DNA from: a bacterium
GTDB lineage: Bacteria; CAIWAD01
Reading direction: 5' to 3'
Assembly: GCA_030429345.1 (NCBI GenBank)
Contig: JAUIFJ010000006.1
Coordinates: 99,258-163,257, forward strand
DNA length: 64,000 nt
Position numbers and translations under genes: made by a program. The number at the start of each line of letters is the position of its first letter. The stretch's first letter is position 1. Of this stretch, positions 34,102 to 43,021 are shown piece by piece. The notes below the pieces were generated by a model. That model was not told the DNA's origin. It saw only the letters and a list, made by a program, of their open reading frames with translations, and searched no databases.

Positions 34102-35448
34102 TCAGGCGAAGCACTTTTCCACTTCCTGTTGCCGTTCGTCCAGGGTGACGACGGTCACCAGGTCGCCGGCCTCCAGGCGGCTGTCGCCGATGGGCACGAA
34201 GGCTCCGTCCTCGCGCTGGATGGCGGCGAGCACGCAGTCCTTCGGCAGGCTGAGGTGACTCACGGTCTTGCCCGCGTGGCGGCTCTTCTTGCCCAGGTCG
34301 AAAACGATCACGTTGACGCCCGCGCCGGGCAGCTGCACCTGCTGGCGCATGCGGCCGCGCTTGACGTGCTTCAGGATCTCCTGGGCCGTGATGATGCGCT
34401 TGTTGATGCCGATGTCCAGGCCGATGGTCTTGACGATCGGCATGTACTCGGCCTTCTGGATCATCGTCATCGTGCGCTTGACGCCCAGGTGCTTGGCCAC
34501 CAGGCTGGTGATGATGTTCTTCTCTTCCTCTTCCGTCAGCGCCAGGAAGGTGTCCATGTCGCCCAGGCTTTCCTGGGCCATGGCGTCGATCTCCTTGCCG
34601 CCCGACTCGAGCACCATCACGCCGCGGCCCAGCTCCTCGGCCACCTGCTGCGCCGGGCGCTCGTGTTCGCCGGGAGTCTGGAAGATCTTGATGTTGAGGC
34701 CCTTGATCTCGCTCAGCGACTGGGCCGCCTGCAGGGCGATCGGGGTGGTGCCGAGGATCATCACGTCGTGGCTGCTGCCGTCGTGCACGCCGCTGGCGCG
34801 GATCAGCTCGACGGTCTGCGAGCCGCTGACGGCGAAGGTCACCGTGTCCCCTTCGCGGGTCTCGGCATTGCCGGCGGGAATCGAGCTGATGCCGTCGCGC
34901 AGGACGGCGACGACGCGAAAGCTGATGTGAGACAACTTCTTCGCGCTGCTCGCCAGGTTGGCCCCGTCGAAGACCGAGCCCTTCTGCACGGTCAGCGAGA
35001 TCAGGCGGATCCGCCCTCCGGCGATGCGCTGGAAATCCTTCAGCCCGCTGTGCATCACGAGCTCGACGATGGCGCGGCTGCTCTCCCGCTCGGGATTGAC
35101 GCAGACATCGGCCAGGCCCATCTCGAGCACCTCGCGGGCGAACTCGTCGTTGCGGATGCGCGCGATGCGCTTCTTGACCTCCAGCTTGGCGGCCACGCTG
35201 CAGGAAAGGGCGTTGATCTCGTCGATGCTGGTCGCGGCAATGAAGTAGTCCGCGCCCTTGACATTGGCGCCCTGCAACACGGACAGGCTGGTCGCGCTGC
35301 CCTCGTGCGCCGCCAGGTCGAGGCGCTCGCTCAGGGCCTCCAGGCGCTCGCGGTCGATGTCGACCAGGATCAGCTCGTTCTCGTCGCGGCAGAGGTACTG
35401 GGCCAGGTAGCCGCCCACATCGCCGCCGCCGATGATCACGATCTTCAC
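34102..35448 (-). CDS. trkA: TrkA, NAD-binding regulatory subunit of K+ uptake
   Basis: 448-residue cytosolic protein with two tandem RCK units. The first Rossmann motif is intact (KIVIIGGGDVGGYLAQYL); the second is degenerate (DVMILGTTPIALQAAQSL). Each is followed by a TrkA-C domain (PGAGVNVIVFDLGKKS, FVPIGDSRLEAGDLVTVVT). It binds nucleotide and gates TrkH. The start is a GTG at 35448 that overlaps the stop of the preceding 148-codon gene as GTGA. It has one TGTCTCAC word (34927-34934, shown on + as GTGAGACA). Confidence 0.96.
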   Translation of the reverse strand: MKIVIIGGGDVGGYLAQYLCRDENELILVDIDRERLEALSERLDLAAHEGSATSLSVLQGANVKGADYFIAATSIDEINALSCSVAAKLEVKKRIARIRNDEFAREVLEMGLADVCVNPERESSRAIVELVMHSGLKDFQRIAGGRIRLISLTVQKGSVFDGANLASSAKKLSHISFRVVAVLRDGISSIPAGNAETREGDTVTFAVSGSQTVELIRASGVHDGSSHDVMILGTTPIALQAAQSLSEIKGLNIKIFQTPGEHERPAQQVAEELGRGVMVLESGGKEIDAMAQESLGDMDTFLALTEEEEKNIITSLVAKHLGVKRTMTMIQKAEYMPIVKTIGLDIGINKRIITAQEILKHVKRGRMRQQVQLPGAGVNVIVFDLGKKSRHAGKTVSHLSLPKDCVLAAIQREDGAFVPIGDSRLEAGDLVTVVTLDERQQEVEKCFA

Positions 35449-35891
35449 AGCAGCCCTCCCCCGTCCTGCGGACGGCGGGCCGCTTCCGGAGACTGCGGCG
35501 GACGGCCCAGCGAGCGGAAGGCGTCCTCGGCCAGCACTTCGCGTGATACGGAGACGGCCTTCGCCGCCAGCCAGGCCAGGGCCTTTTCCGGAGTGCGTGT
35601 GACAAGCACCGGCACTCCGCGCAGCTCGATGACCCGCGTGTGCTCCGGGGCCGTGTCGGCGCAGGGGCAGACCGCGTCCTCGCGCAGGGGCAGGGCCAGG
35701 GTCTCGTGGGGCAGGGCCGCCAGCAGGCGCAGCAGGTCTTCCCGCAGGCCTTCGGGCAGGGCCAGGGCGCCGTCCTCGACCAGGCCGTAGTCGTGGGTCG
35801 ACTGGATCACGGCCCCGCTGTCGTGGAGCAGCTCGCGGGCCGCGCCCAGGCGGCAGGCGCGCGCCCGGTCCGCATAGTGGCCAGGGGTCAC
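35445..35891 (-). CDS. Small protein of unknown function between serS and trkA
   Basis: 148 residues from the GTG at 35891, which overlaps the serS stop as GTGA; its own stop overlaps the trkA GTG the same way. The frame stays open further upstream but there it runs inside serS. The sequence (MTPGHYADRARACRLGAARELLHDS at the start in two pieces, ALPEGLREDLLRLLAALPHETLALPL, CPCADTAPEHTRVIELRGVPVLVTRTPEKA, a proline/arginine tail) shows no family I recognise. A CPC motif is present, and no signal peptide or membrane helix. The double 4-base overlap argues that it is a real, translated gene. Confidence 0.65.
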   Translation of the reverse strand: MTPGHYADRARACRLGAARELLHDSGAVIQSTHDYGLVEDGALALPEGLREDLLRLLAALPHETLALPLREDAVCPCADTAPEHTRVIELRGVPVLVTRTPEKALAWLAAKAVSVSREVLAEDAFRSLGRPPQSPEAARRPQDGGGLL

Positions 35892-37165
35892 GCCGCCGGC
35901 CCCCGCAGCCGCTCCGTGCCCAGGTAGGGACGCAGGACCTCGGGCAGCAGCAGGCTGCCGTCTTCCTGCTGGCAGGCCTCGACCAGGGCGACGATCAGCC
36001 GGCTGGTGGCCAGTCCGCTGCCGTTGAGCGTGTGCACGAAGCGCGGCTTGCCGGAGCCTTCCTTGAAGCGGATGTTCGCCCGGCGGGCCTGGAAGTCCTC
36101 GAAGTTGCTGCAGCTGGAGCATTCCAGGTACTTGCCCTCGGCGGGGCTCCAGACCTCGATGTCGTAGGTCTTGGCACTGGCGAAGCTTGTATCACCGCTG
36201 CAGAGGGTCAGCACGCGGTAGTGCAGGCCCAGCTTCTGCAGCACGCTCTCGGCGTCGTTCAGCAGCTTCTCCAGCTCCTCGTAGCTGTTCTCCGGCCGGG
36301 CCAGCTTGACCAGCTCCACTTTGTTGAACTGGTGCGTGCGCAAAAAGCCGCGCACGTCGCGGCCGTAGCTGCCGGCCTCGCGGCGGAAGCAGGGGCTGTA
36401 GCCGCAGAACTTCATCGGCAGCTTCTTCGCGTCGAGCACCTCGCCGGCGTGGATGTTGGTGATCGGCACCTCGGCGGTCGGGATCAGCCAGAGGTCGTCG
36501 CGCTCGCAGTAGTACATGTCCTCGGCCATCTTGGGCAGCTGGCCGGTGCCGGTCATCGAGGCCGAGTTGACCAGGAAGGGCGTCGAGACCTCCGTATAGC
36601 CGTTCTCCCCCGACTGCAGGTCGAGCATGAACTGGATCAGCGCGCGCTCCAGCTTCGCGCCCGGTCCCGTATACAAGGGAAAGCCGCTGCCCGAGAGCTT
36701 GGCCCCGCGGGGGAAGTCGTAGAAGCCCTCGGCCTCGCCCCAGCTCAGGTGGTCCTTCAGCCACTCCGGCGCCGGCGCCTTCTCGCCCCACTCGCGCACG
36801 AAGACATTGGCCTCCTCGTCGTTGCCGACGGGGACCTCCGGATGCGGGGCATTGGGAATCGCCAGCAGCAGCTGCCGCTGCTCCTCCTCCAGGGCCTTCA
36901 GCTCCTGGTCGAGGGCCTTGATGCGGTCCCCTGTCTCACGGGTGGCGGCGATCGCCGCCGAGGCGTCCTGCTTCTCCTTCTGCAGGCGGGCGATGTCCCG
37001 GCTGGCCGCGTTGCGCTCGGCCTTCAGCTTCTCGGTCTCGCCGATCAGCTCGCGACGCGTCTCGTCCAGGCCCAGGATGCGCTCGAAGTCGACGCGGACA
37101 TTCTTGCGCTCGATCAGCTCCTTCAGCTCGGCGGGCCGGCTGCGCAGCTCCTTGATGTCGATCAT
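35888..37165 (-). CDS. serS: Seryl-tRNA synthetase
   Basis: Class II synthetase charging tRNA-Ser and tRNA-Sec. From the ATG at 37165 the product is 425 residues and begins MIDIKELRSRPAELKELIER, the standard N-terminus; a GTG 7 codons upstream is an alternative. An N-terminal coiled-coil arm (TEKLKAERNAASRDIARLQKEK) is followed by motif 1 around GYTEVSTPFLVN, motif 2 CFRREAGSYGRDVRGFLRTHQ and motif 3 GSGLATSRLIVALVE. Three GTG(NN)ACA-type words lie in or just before the gene (36188, 36932, 37181). Confidence 0.97.
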   Translation of the reverse strand: MIDIKELRSRPAELKELIERKNVRVDFERILGLDETRRELIGETEKLKAERNAASRDIARLQKEKQDASAAIAATRETGDRIKALDQELKALEEEQRQLLLAIPNAPHPEVPVGNDEEANVFVREWGEKAPAPEWLKDHLSWGEAEGFYDFPRGAKLSGSGFPLYTGPGAKLERALIQFMLDLQSGENGYTEVSTPFLVNSASMTGTGQLPKMAEDMYYCERDDLWLIPTAEVPITNIHAGEVLDAKKLPMKFCGYSPCFRREAGSYGRDVRGFLRTHQFNKVELVKLARPENSYEELEKLLNDAESVLQKLGLHYRVLTLCSGDTSFASAKTYDIEVWSPAEGKYLECSSCSNFEDFQARRANIRFKEGSGKPRFVHTLNGSGLATSRLIVALVEACQQEDGSLLLPEVLRPYLGTERLRGPAA

Positions 37166-37218
37166 GGGAAGATCACTTTCTGTCACACGGCATCACCGGG
37201 GATGCCGGGATTCGTCGC

Positions 37219-38442
37219 CTACATGCTGCCCGTCATGATGAAGACCGGGCTGCCCAGGAAGTCGCGGTAGATCGGGCGCAGGCGATCCGTGTTGTAGTGC
37301 CGTGAGACATCGACCAGCTTCTTGGTCGAGATCACCGTGTTGACCGGCACGTGGTCGTAGGCTCCGCGGCGCACGCAGACCAGCCGTCCGCTGGCCTTCT
37401 GCGTCACCAGGTCCATGGCGATGTTGCCGAAGGCCATCGGCACGATGGCGTCGACGCTGTCCGGGTTGCCGCAGCGCACCAGGTAGCCCAGCTTCTGGTA
37501 GATCACATTGACGCGCTTGCCGCCGTTGTACTCGGCGCTGCGCTCCTTGATCAGGTTGGCCAGGCTCTCGCCGACTCCGCCCAGCTTGCGGTGGCCGAAC
37601 ATGTCGGTCTCCGTGCCCTCGAAGGACATCTCGTCCTGGCCCTTGAAGGTCGCGCCCTCGCTGATCAGCACCACGCTGTACCTGCTGGGGTGCAGCTCGC
37701 GGTCGCGCACCAGCAGCTCGGTCAGGTGATCCACGTCGAAGGCGTGCTCGGGAATCACGCAGCGGTTGGCCGCGCCGGCCATGGTCGGCAGCAGCGCCGT
37801 ATACCCGGCATAGCGGCCGAAGACCTCCAGCACCAGGATGCGCTCGTGGCTGCCGGCGCTGGTGCGCAGGGCGTGCGTCATCTCGATGGTCCGTGTGACA
37901 CAGGTCGAGAAGCCGATGCAGTAGTCCGTGCCCGGCACATCGTTGTCCATGGTCTTGGGAATGGCGATCACGCGCACGCCCTGCTCGTGCAGGTGCTCCC
38001 CGTAGGACAGGGTGTCGTCGCCGCCGATCGGGATCAGGATGTCGATGCCGAGGTAGTCCAGGTTCTTCAGCACCTCGTCGGTCAGATCCACCGTGGCGTC
38101 GCCTTCCGGCTCCTGGATGCGGTCGCGCAGGTGCAGCGGCACCATGGGCCAGGGCACATGGCTCGGCCGGGTACGGCTGGTGTGCAGGAAGGTCCCGCCG
38201 GTGCGGCCGGCGCGGTTGACGATGTCTTCCGTCAGGTCGATGACCGAGTCCCCGTTCTCCTCCAGGGTCTTGTCGCGGTCGATCTCGATCAGGCCGCCCC
38301 AGCCGCGGCGGATGCCGACGACGCGGTAGCCGTCGCGCAGGGCCCGGATCGTCAGGGCGCGAATCGCGGGATTGAGTCCGGGCACGTCCCCGCCGCCCGT
38401 CAGGATGCCAATGCATCCCTTGTTTCGTCGAATATTGGCCAT
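37219..38442 (-). CDS. 6-phosphofructokinase, pyrophosphate-type active site
   Basis: 407 residues from the ATG at 38442, preceded by GGAGG and starting MANIRRNKGCIGILTGGGD then VPGLNPAIR. Phosphorylates fructose 6-phosphate in glycolysis. Two positions that separate ATP- from PPi-dependent enzymes point to PPi: GGDDT where ATP enzymes have GGDGS, and PKTMDND where they have PGTIDND. Other family blocks are intact (VFGRYAGYTAL, RYSVVLISEGA, KLGYLVRCGNPDSVDA). PPi dependence is inference from those residues. It precedes serS by about 50 bp. Confidence 0.9.
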   Translation of the reverse strand: MANIRRNKGCIGILTGGGDVPGLNPAIRALTIRALRDGYRVVGIRRGWGGLIEIDRDKTLEENGDSVIDLTEDIVNRAGRTGGTFLHTSRTRPSHVPWPMVPLHLRDRIQEPEGDATVDLTDEVLKNLDYLGIDILIPIGGDDTLSYGEHLHEQGVRVIAIPKTMDNDVPGTDYCIGFSTCVTRTIEMTHALRTSAGSHERILVLEVFGRYAGYTALLPTMAGAANRCVIPEHAFDVDHLTELLVRDRELHPSRYSVVLISEGATFKGQDEMSFEGTETDMFGHRKLGGVGESLANLIKERSAEYNGGKRVNVIYQKLGYLVRCGNPDSVDAIVPMAFGNIAMDLVTQKASGRLVCVRRGAYDHVPVNTVISTKKLVDVSRHYNTDRLRPIYRDFLGSPVFIMTGSM

Positions 38443-38668
38443 GGTGTCCTCCGCTTCGGGCCGAATGCCGATCCCGGGCGCGGCCTTCACGCCGCCGGGA
38501 TGCTGCCTGGATCCGGCTCCAGTCGCGCAAAGTAAAAAGGAATGTTCAAAAGCTTTCCGATCCTGGGCATTCACGGACCGGGCACCAGGACCCGTATCGA
38601 CCGTTTCCGGCTTGCCGCGCGCGGCAGGGCGGAGCCGGCCGGCGACCCTCGCAGAAAGGAGATCCCGC

Positions 38669-38989
38669 TTGCAGCGCATGACCCCCGCAACAGCCCTTGC
38701 CGCCCTGGAAGAATCCGGCGGTCCGTTCCTGGACATCTTCCGCCACGGCAGCCTGCAGGTGGAAATCTACCGGCCCGACCGTGTCGATCGGCAGACCCCG
38801 CACACCCGCGACGAGCTCTACGTGGTGATCTCGGGCAGCGGCATCTTTCTCAAGGACGGGAAGGGCCGGCCCTTCGAGGCCGGCGAGCTGCTCTTCGTGC
38901 CGGCGGGCATGGAACACCGCTTCGTCGACTTCTCGGAGGATTTCGCCACCTGGGTCTTCTTCTACGGACCGGAAGGCGGGGAAACGTAG
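38669..38989 (+). CDS. Cupin-domain protein
   Basis: 106 residues from a TTG at 38669, which follows AAAGGAGA by 6 bases; the nearest ATG (38678) is 15 bases from that site and fits less well. A single small cupin barrel shows motif 1 as RQTPHTRDELYVVISGSGIF (H and E ligands) and motif 2 as PAGMEHRFVDFSEDF (H ligand). The probable metal site is intact. Ligand or reaction unknown. It is divergent from the phosphofructokinase gene (226-bp gap), and a perfect palindrome follows its stop codon directly. Confidence 0.8.
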   Translation: MQRMTPATALAALEESGGPFLDIFRHGSLQVEIYRPDRVDRQTPHTRDELYVVISGSGIFLKDGKGRPFEAGELLFVPAGMEHRFVDFSEDFATWVFFYGPEGGET

Positions 38990-39009
38990 GGGTCGATCGC
39001 GATCGACCC
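38990..39009. terminator. Perfect 20-base palindrome after the cupin stop
   Basis: GGGTCGATCGCGATCGACCC starts on the base after the TAG stop (38987-38989). It lies between two convergent genes, 21 bp from the stop of the MORN-type gene. No T-run follows, so it may be a bidirectional terminator or a protein site. Confidence 0.5.
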
Positions 39010-39029
39010 GGAAATCCGTCGGGTCTTTC

Positions 39030-39827
39030 CTACCCTGCCGCCTTGTCCTCGTAGGTTCCGCGCTCCTCGTCGAGTTCGGGCGGATAGAGTAGGTGCAGGC
39101 CTTTCAGGGGAGTCTGGGGCTTGACCAGCAGGAAACTGCGCAGGCATTCCTCGAAGAGCACGCGGTAGAGCGGCCAGGTGCCTTCAGGGCAGACGGCCTG
39201 AACCTTGTAGAGATCCTCGTCGTCCTGGATGAAGGCCATGCGCGTGAAGAGCCTGCGCTTGCCCTGGTCGACGGTGGTCAGAGCCACGCAGGCCTCCAGG
39301 TTGCGGATCCACTGGGGCTCCATTTCCTGGATCTGGAAGTGCATCGCCCGCAGGCTCTTCTCGCTGCGCGTCAGCAGCTGCAGCGTGAACTCGCGAATGC
39401 CCATGTCGGCGCGAATGCCGTGTTGTGATACGGAAATCCAGGGACTGTCCGGGTCGCCCTGCCCCTGGATGCAGTGCAGCACATGCCCTTCCTGCGAAAC
39501 GCCCTGCCAGCCCTGCGGCAGGCAGATGCGGAATCCCTCGCGTTTGGCGGTCTCCCAGTGCACGACGCGGTACTCGCGGTCCTCGCTGTAGTACAGCCAG
39601 CGGCCGTGGGGCATGCCGTCGCGGAAGATGCCGACCGCGCTGCGCAGGCCGCTCTGGTTGTAATACTTCCACAGGCCCTGCTGCAGGAAGTTGTCCACCT
39701 GCCCCAAAGCCATCAGCCGTCCGCCGGGATGGTACTCGCGCACCAGTCCCGCGCCTCCGTCCAGCACCCCGGGCGGATAGCTCTGGCGCGGCATGCCATC
39801 GGGCCAGGTGATGAGGGTCTTCTGCAA
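39030..39827 (-). CDS. MORN-repeat (YwqK-like) protein with a C-terminal unknown domain
   Basis: 265 residues. The first 90 hold three MORN_2-type repeats (GLVREYHPGGRLMALGQ, GLWKYYNQSGLRSAVGIF, GRWLYYSEDREYRVV). The rest starts FRICLPQGWQGVSQEG and resembles the PsbP/DcrB-like folds (ADMGIREFTLQLLTRSE, LYKVQAVCPEGTWPLYRVLFEECLRSF in two pieces), but that is only a shape-level impression. No signal peptide is evident. It is followed at 92 bp upstream by rodA. Function unknown. Confidence 0.7.
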   Translation of the reverse strand: MQKTLITWPDGMPRQSYPPGVLDGGAGLVREYHPGGRLMALGQVDNFLQQGLWKYYNQSGLRSAVGIFRDGMPHGRWLYYSEDREYRVVHWETAKREGFRICLPQGWQGVSQEGHVLHCIQGQGDPDSPWISVSQHGIRADMGIREFTLQLLTRSEKSLRAMHFQIQEMEPQWIRNLEACVALTTVDQGKRRLFTRMAFIQDDEDLYKVQAVCPEGTWPLYRVLFEECLRSFLLVKPQTPLKGLHLLYPPELDEERGTYEDKAAG

Positions 39828-39918
39828 TGGGGATCCGAAGCTTGGCCCGTCGCTCCACCTGCCTGGTGGAAGGAGAGAGGCCTGCCCTGTTGTTTTTCGG
39901 GTCTTTGCAGGCAGGAAT

Positions 39919-41139
39919 TCAGGTCAGCCCTTCGCGGCGGTGGGCGGAAAGGTTGAGCAGCAGGCCGATCAGCAGCATGTTGCTCAGGGTGAAGGTGCCG
40001 CCGTAGCTCAGGAAGGGCATGGGCAGGCCGGTGACGGGCATGATGCCCATGGTCATGCCGGCGTTGATCAGCACATGGACGAAGAGGATCGCCGCCAGCC
40101 CGGTCATCACCAGGGCGCAGAAGCCGCTGCGGTGGTCCAGGCCGACCATCAGCGCCCGCAGGATGAGCGTTCCGAAGAGCAGCAGCACCAGGCCGGCGCC
40201 CAGAAAGCCCCATTCCTCCGCCAGCACGCTGAAGATGAAGTCCGTGTGGCGCTCGGGCAGGAAGGCCAGCTGGGTCTGGCTGCCCTGCAGGAAGCCCTTG
40301 CCGAAGAGGCCGCCGCTGCCGACGGCGACCTTGGACTGGATGATCTGGTAGCCCGCGCCCAGGGCGTCGGCCTCCGGGTCGAGGAAGGTCAGGATGCGCT
40401 GCTGCTGGTAGGGCTTGAGCAGGCCCCAGAGAGCGGGCAGGCTGAAGCCCACGCCCGCCGTCAATCCCAGGATGCCGAAGTTGAGCAGCAGGCCGACTTC
40501 GGCGAACCAGAGCACGCCCGCCAGCAGCAGGACAAAGGCCAGCAGCAGGAAGATGTTGGTCGACAAAAGGGCGGCCAGCACGGGGGCGATCAAGAAGAGC
40601 GCCCAGGACCAGGGCAGCCCGGCGCGCAGCAGCATGGGATAGCTCAGGAAGAGGAAGACCAGCGCCGTGCCCAGGTCGGGCTGCAGCAGGACCAGGATCA
40701 GCGGCGTTCCGGCGATCACGCCGGCGCTGAGGATCGAGCCGAAGCGGCTCAGGTCGAGGCGGTTGTCGGAGAGGAATCGGGCCAGGGCCAGCACCAGGGC
40801 GATCTTGGCCAGTTCGGAAGGCTGGAAGCGCAGGGGTCCCAGCTGGATCCAGCGCTCGGCGCCCATGCCGACCGCGCCGGCCAGCTTGACCCAGAGCAGC
40901 ACGGCAATGCTGGTGCCGTAGGCCAGCCAGGCGGTGGCGAACCAGAAGCCCGGCGGCAGGAAGGCCGCGCCCAGCAGCACCGGCAGGCCGATCAGCAGCC
41001 AGAGGCCCTGCTTGGCGGCAAAGTCGGTGGCCTGGTTGGCGGAGGCGCTTTCCAGCACGCCCAGGCCGATCGCCATCAGCGCCAGGGCCGGCAGCAGCAG
41101 CCCCCAGTCCACCCGCCGAAGGAGCGCCAGGACCCTCAA
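39919..41139 (-). CDS. rodA: RodA, peptidoglycan glycosyltransferase of the elongasome (SEDS family)
   Basis: 406-residue, ten-helix SEDS protein that polymerises lipid II during rod-shape growth. It starts at a TTG (41139): RVLALLRRVDWGLLLPALALM. Family blocks are clear: AERWIQLGPLRFQPSELAKIAL, the QPDLGTALVFL segment with the catalytic aspartate, and the C-terminal GGTFTLSNMLLIGLLLN with GLPMPFLSYGG before it. mrdA (PBP2) and mreBCD, the usual neighbours, are not in this window. It lies 15 bp behind a VC0807-family gene. Confidence 0.93.
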   Translation of the reverse strand: MRVLALLRRVDWGLLLPALALMAIGLGVLESASANQATDFAAKQGLWLLIGLPVLLGAAFLPPGFWFATAWLAYGTSIAVLLWVKLAGAVGMGAERWIQLGPLRFQPSELAKIALVLALARFLSDNRLDLSRFGSILSAGVIAGTPLILVLLQPDLGTALVFLFLSYPMLLRAGLPWSWALFLIAPVLAALLSTNIFLLLAFVLLLAGVLWFAEVGLLLNFGILGLTAGVGFSLPALWGLLKPYQQQRILTFLDPEADALGAGYQIIQSKVAVGSGGLFGKGFLQGSQTQLAFLPERHTDFIFSVLAEEWGFLGAGLVLLLFGTLILRALMVGLDHRSGFCALVMTGLAAILFVHVLINAGMTMGIMPVTGLPMPFLSYGGTFTLSNMLLIGLLLNLSAHRREGLT

Positions 41140-41154
41140 CGGGACGGGTCCGGT

Positions 41155-41874
41155 CTAGAGGTGAGGATGAAGGATTTCATCGAGTTTGAGGCCCGACAGT
41201 TTCTCGATGCCGCGGATCAGGTAGAGCAGGGCCAGGATCATCACCAGCAGGCTGGGCAGCACATTGACCGGATAACTGAGCGCGGTCATGCGGGCGAATT
41301 CCTCATTGAAGGCTTCGGTCCCCGCCGGCGAGACGACGATCCAGCGCGCCAGGAAATAGTTGGTGGTCGAACTGACCAGGAAACTGGCGGCGAGAATCAG
41401 GTTGCTGACGACGAGCCGGCGGCGGTATTCCTGTTCCAGGCCCCGCTCTTCCAGGGCCCGGTGCACTTTTTCCGTGTCGATCATCTTCTCCACCAGGGTG
41501 GCGACGACCGGCCAGCGCGTCCAGAGACTGCCCACGCAGACCAGGGCGATGATCAGGGGAATTGCGGCCTCCTTGACGGCGATCCATTCCGGAGGCAGCT
41601 CCAGCAGGGCGATGGCGCCGGTCAGCAGCACACTGACCATGCCCAGGATGGACATCATGCTGAAGCGCTTCTCTCGCACGCGTTCCAGGATGCCCCAGCC
41701 CAGCGGGAAGGCCAGCGCCAGCAGCAGGGCCGGCAGCGCGCCCAGGTGTTCGCTGAGCTTGACCAGGATGAAGATCGGCAGGGCGATGTTCACCACCAGG
41801 TTGAGCACGGCGCCGCGACCGCCGCGGGCCGGCTCGGGCATGCCGGGAGGCTGGGATGTGGAATTGTGCTTCAC
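41155..41874 (-). CDS. VC0807-family membrane protein
   Basis: 239 residues, about six hydrophobic helices. Blocks typical of the VC0807 family are LALAFPLGWGILERVREKRFS then MMSILGMVSVLLTGAIALL and WIAVKEAAIPLIIALVCVGS. The family has no known function; related to septation protein A-like folds. It lies 15 bp upstream of rodA in the same direction, so the two may be co-transcribed and the context hints at the cell envelope. Confidence 0.75.
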   Translation of the reverse strand: MKHNSTSQPPGMPEPARGGRGAVLNLVVNIALPIFILVKLSEHLGALPALLLALAFPLGWGILERVREKRFSMMSILGMVSVLLTGAIALLELPPEWIAVKEAAIPLIIALVCVGSLWTRWPVVATLVEKMIDTEKVHRALEERGLEQEYRRRLVVSNLILAASFLVSSTTNYFLARWIVVSPAGTEAFNEEFARMTALSYPVNVLPSLLVMILALLYLIRGIEKLSGLKLDEILHPHL

Positions 41875-42082
41875 CGCCGCTCGCAGTCGTTTACAGGAAT
41901 CTTTCAGTATAAGGAATGCCGCCGGGTTTCGACCCTTACCAGAAAAAGTGGGGACGACCTGCTCGTTTTCTCAGGGAAGGAGCACAACAGGGTGCAAGCC
42001 CAGGAAGACGCGGCAGGAAAAGAGCTTGCGCTTTCAGACGCGGGAAGGCCCCGGAATACGACCCTTCGCCCGGAGTACAAAA

Positions 42083-42111
42083 GAACGGGAGGGCCGGCAG
42101 CCCTCCCGTTC
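42083..42111 (-). terminator. Rho-independent terminator of the 42134-42856 gene
   Basis: GAACGGGAGGGC pairs perfectly with GCCCTCCCGTTC around the loop CGGCA. On the minus strand it is followed by TTTTGT. It lies 23 bases past the stop codon at 42134. Confidence 0.9.
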
Positions 42112-42133
42112 GCGGTTGGATCCGGAGAGGAAG

Positions 42134-42856
42134 TCACTTCACCAGCATCAACTTCCTTGTGCTTTCGCCCAGGCCGGTTTCCAGCCGGGCCAGGTACATG
42201 CCGGAGGGCAGGGCGCCGGCCTCGAAGACCGCCTCGTGCTCCCCGCGCGACAGCAGGCCGTCGACCAGCTGTGATACAAGGCGTCCCTGCAGGTCGTATA
42301 CGCCGAGTTCGACGTGCCCCGTCTCCGGCAGGGTGAAGGCCAGGGTCGTCGCCGGGTTGAAGGGGTTGGGCACGGGCGCCTGCAGGGCGAAGGCCAGCGG
42401 CAGCTCGCGAGTCGCCGCGGTCGGCGAATCGAGCAGGGTCAGCGTGATCAGCCCGCGGTTGTCCCCGCAGGGCACATCGTAGATGTAGAAGGTCACCTCG
42501 CTGGCGACGGGAATCTCCCATTCGATGATCGAGCCCGCCGCGTCGGCCGTGGCCTCGGCCAGCGAGGCGTACTCTTCGCCGGAGCTCCAGTGCAGGATTT
42601 CTCCGGTGGCGTGGACATAGCCCTTGATCAGCGCCCGCCAGGCCGTGCCGCCGCTGTGGTTGTCCGAACTCCAGTAGGAATGTCCGCCGCTTTCCCAGCG
42701 GATCAGCTGCAGGCCGGCCGGCAGGGTATAGGTCGGGCCGTCCCAGAAGGGGTCCGCGGTGCCGCAGTCGGAATAGGGGTCCACGTTGAAGGTCGTCTCC
42801 GCGTGGGGAGCGCCGACCAGGACCAGGAGCAGAGGCAAGGCAAGTATTTTCCGCAC
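42134..42856 (-). CDS. Secreted protein with C-terminal sorting-like domain, tandem paralogue 1
   Basis: 240 residues from a GTG at 42856 with AAGGAG upstream. A signal peptide (KILALPLLLVLVGAPHAE) precedes a 130-residue beta-rich domain with the blocks IRWESGGHSYWSSD, GGTAWRALIKGYVHATGE and VTFYIYDVPCGDNRGLITLTLL. The last 75 residues are a FlgD/T9SS-like domain (PVPNPFNPATTLAFTLPETG ... GMYLARLE ... KLMLVK). The central domain was not recognised; its last block resembles the calcium/sugar site end of LecA-type lectins (VP...GNNSGSFSVNI), only as a hint. The gene has its own terminator. Confidence 0.75.
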   Translation of the reverse strand: MRKILALPLLLVLVGAPHAETTFNVDPYSDCGTADPFWDGPTYTLPAGLQLIRWESGGHSYWSSDNHSGGTAWRALIKGYVHATGEILHWSSGEEYASLAEATADAAGSIIEWEIPVASEVTFYIYDVPCGDNRGLITLTLLDSPTAATRELPLAFALQAPVPNPFNPATTLAFTLPETGHVELGVYDLQGRLVSQLVDGLLSRGEHEAVFEAGALPSGMYLARLETGLGESTRKLMLVK

Positions 42857-43021
42857 AGGAATCTCCTTCCAATTGGTTCAGGCACTGCGTCTGCTGGGCC
42901 ACTCCGGGGCAGGTCCACCACTCGTCCCATGCTGCCAGCGCCATTTCAGCTTTGAGTCCGTCACACAGGCCGGAACAGGGCAAGGGTCATGCCACTTCTG
43001 GCGGAAGGGCTTGAAGGCAAG

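Noticed and set aside
39793..42336. Plus-strand open frame of 847 codons across rodA and the VC0807 gene
   Set aside because: Crosses two clear membrane-protein genes on the other strand; composition (glutamine/arginine rich) is typical of antisense high-GC frames.
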